Shown here: piece after piece, positions 62,302 to 64,000 of the stretch | Position numbering within the stretch: position 1 is the first letter of the stretch | Layout of the letters: each line of letters begins with the position of its first letter | NCBI RefSeq assembly: GCF_003473485.1 | Contig: NC_053042.1 | Coordinates: forward strand, 30,801,262-30,865,261 | Length of the DNA stretch: 64,000 bases | Origin: Medicago truncatula | Lineage: Eukaryota; Streptophyta; Magnoliopsida; Fabales; Fabaceae | Reading direction: 5' to 3' | The notes under the pieces: model-generated | Databases searched by the model: none | Seen by the model: only the letters and a program-made list of their open reading frames with translations | What the model was told of the DNA's origin: nothing | Position numbers and translations under genes: made by a program

Positions 62302-62757
62302 ATGTAACCACCATATATTTATTTTAAAAATTTCCATTTTGTACATTCAAATGTTCATTTTAAAGATTTTCATTTTGTTCATTTGATATATAATTATCGG
62401 ATTATATTTTAAAAAAATTAATTTTATACATTTGATATATAACTACTAGATATTCATTTTTAAAATTTCGATTTTATACCTCTGGTAGATAACAGAAAAA
62501 GTTTGGATGATGTACGTAAAACAAAAGGCTAAATGAGCAATAATCCGGCAGTTATCTACCGGAGGTAAAAAATGAAATTTTTTAAAATAAACATTCGATT
62601 GTTATCTACGGGATGCACAAAATTGAATTTTTAAAATGAACATTTGATAGTTATCTATCAGATGTACAAAATGATTTTTTTTAAAAATGAACATCCAATA
62701 ATTATCTACTGAATGGACAAAATGAATTTTTCTTTTTAAAATGAACATCCGGTAGTT
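62302..62757. repeat. Head-to-head tandem arrays, about 52-bp unit, 4 + 4 copies
   Basis: To the right of about 62545 the unit GTTATCTAC, a variable GGATG, ACAAAATGAA, a T-run, AAAATGAACAT is repeated four times plus a partial copy. To the left of about 62515 the complement of the same unit is repeated four times with more decay (TGTTCATTTTAAA, TTTTGTACATT, GATATATAA). The centre (62515-62545) is unrelated. The whole is one large imperfect palindrome made of tandem repeats. Confidence 0.75.
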
Positions 62758-62766
62758 ATCTACATA

Positions 62767-63173
62767 GGGAGTTTCTACGGTACACCCTTAAACTAAGATG
62801 TACCGGTACACCTATTTCATAAATCAATACGTTAATGATTATCTTTATGTAATAAAGAGATATTTGTTGACTTTTATATTTTAGAAAATATTATTTCATA
62901 AGAAAAAACATCATTTCATTCTTTTTAAGAATCATACAATTTTTTTAAAATTTTATCGAAAAAATAATCAATATTCACTATATTATGAGTAATAAAAATA
63001 AAAAACATTGAATTTTGATTTGCGGACACTTTTGAGAAATAAAATATAATTATTATAATTATAACTGATAGAAAATATATATTTTTTTAAAAAAAATAAC
63101 TTATTAAACTATTAATTTAATATGTAGGTGTACCGGTGCACTCAATTTTGTTGAGTGTACCGTAGAAATTACC
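62767..63173. mobile_element. Mutator-type MITE, 407 bp, inserted in the array
   Basis: The left end GGGAGTTTCTACGGTACACC and the right end GAGTGTACCGTAGAAATTACC are inverse copies with few mismatches. The flanking 9-bp repeat ATCTACATA (62758-62766 and 63174-63182) is perfect. ACCGGTACACC and its inverse form a second inverted pair inside. There is no coding capacity. Removing the element leaves TAGTTATCTACATAACATG, which restores the end of the tandem array. Confidence 0.88.
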
Positions 63174-63251
63174 ATCTACATAACATGTTATTAAATGCAA
63201 TTTTGTAATTTTAGAAGATCTAAAGAAATACGAGGGCGGCCTAAAAAGAAA

Positions 63252-63535
63252 GGGTTAATTAAGTTTTTAGTCCCTATAAATATTCACAGTTTTGGTTTTA
63301 GTCCCTACAAAATAAAATCACACTTTTTAGTCCCTATAAAATTTTCCATGAGCATTTTTAGTCCCTATAAAATTTTCCATCAACACTTTTGGTCCCTGTA
63401 AAAAATTTCCATCAACAATTTTGATCCCTAAAATGCTTAAGAAAAATATCACAGGGACTAAAAAGTGTGATTTTATTTTGTAAGGACTAAAAACAAAACT
63501 GTGAATATTTATAGAGACTAAAAACTTAATTAACC
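63252..63535. mobile_element. Fold-back MITE, about 284 bp, same family as 51707-52581
   Basis: The left arm GGGTTAATTAAGTTTTTAGTC with repeated AGTCCCTATAAA blocks is mirrored by a right arm ending ACTTAATTAACC. The flanks are A-rich (CTAAAAAGA near 63241 against CTAAAAAAA at 63535), so a 9-bp duplication is plausible but not certain. Confidence 0.75.
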
Positions 63536-64000
63536 TAAAAAAATCCTCTCCCTTTAGGACCTAGAGATGTCAAAATAGGCCCAACAAAAATATAAGATTT
63601 AAACATTATGTTTTTGAAAACTTTTATACCCCCATATATACATATACCTCCAAACATACTTCCAAAATACCCATCAAACAAATAAAAATCATTTTTAAAG
63701 AAAAATGATCTGTTCTCCTATTTGACTGTAAAATTTGGGGGAAAATAAAGTAATTCAAACTATAAAAAGTTTTTTTTTTTTTTTATCAAGTAGTATAACG
63801 TCTAAAAATTCATTTTTGTTAAGTAAATAAGTAAGATATCTAGGATTTAAATCATAATCCTTGCATAAATAATGACAATGTAATATATCTATCAATTGAG
63901 TTAAGGTCACAGGGACAAAAACTTTTTAGGGGAAAATTTTTTGAAGAAAAAAAATTCAGTTTGAATATTTAAATCGGATTCTTGATTATTCTTTTTAGTT
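63536..64000. other. Right end of window: A/T-rich with a SINE fragment
   Basis: At about 63838-63920 the minus strand reads GTGACCTTAACTCAATTGAT, then GATTTAAATCCTAG, a decayed copy of the legume SINE. No gene is seen. Confidence 0.45.

Overview
This is a stretch of plant nuclear DNA, most likely from a papilionoid legume of the Medicago/Trifolium/Pisum group. That is an inference from the low-GC, T/A-rich intergenic sequence, GT-AG introns, a plant-only gene set, and repeat families I associate with legumes: tRNA-derived SINEs ending in poly-A, and fold-back elements whose arms read as repeats of the pentanucleotide GTCCC with T-rich spacers. Nothing in the window looks bacterial, organellar or recently transferred.

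Genes from left to right: a PSK SIMULATOR-like DUF3475/DUF668 protein (3083-4672, +); an 11-exon Kdo transferase, KdtA/WaaA-like (6947-11684, +); a SAUR-type auxin-response protein (13213-13590, -); a broken plant-mobile-domain gene inside a long-TIR DNA transposon (16720-20527, +); a two-exon LRR receptor-like kinase with an atypical catalytic loop (29567-32031, +); a seven-exon protein joining a trihelix DNA-binding domain to a UMP-kinase-fold domain (32789-37166, -); a decayed TIFY/ZIM-domain gene fragment (43978-44450, +); a 16-exon cytosolic-type pyruvate kinase (53280-58520, +); a tRNA-Arg(TCT) gene (59856-59928, +); and an intronless trihelix transcription factor (60333-61823, -). The exon joins of the four multi-exon genes were worked out base by base. 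Each keeps one open frame: 457, 676, 512 and 529 residues.

The rest is a mosaic of repeats. Several elements could be delimited by target-site duplications (TSDs). Mutator-type fold-backs with 9-bp TSDs lie at 153-698, 2368-2680, 51707-52581 and 62767-63173, and one with 8 of 9 matching lies at 4954-6337. A hAT-type element with an 8-bp TSD lies at 41656-42555. A Stowaway-type element with TA duplications lies at 48142-48460, and a second one splits an older SINE near 51171-51428. LTR-retroelement debris lies at 11936-12340, 25034-26080, 38583-41150 and 46700-47800. The last piece carries seven dispersed copies of a palindromic motif with the GAAnnTTC geometry of a heat-shock element.

The genes do not form a pathway or cluster, as is normal for a plant chromosome. 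The strongest leads are the heat-shock-element-like array in a retroelement-like sequence, the plant-mobile-domain transposon with its palindromic subterminal repeats, the trihelix/nucleotide-kinase fusion, the relic TIFY gene, and the nested insertion into a head-to-head tandem array at the right end. No homology search was run. Family names rest on recognised motifs.
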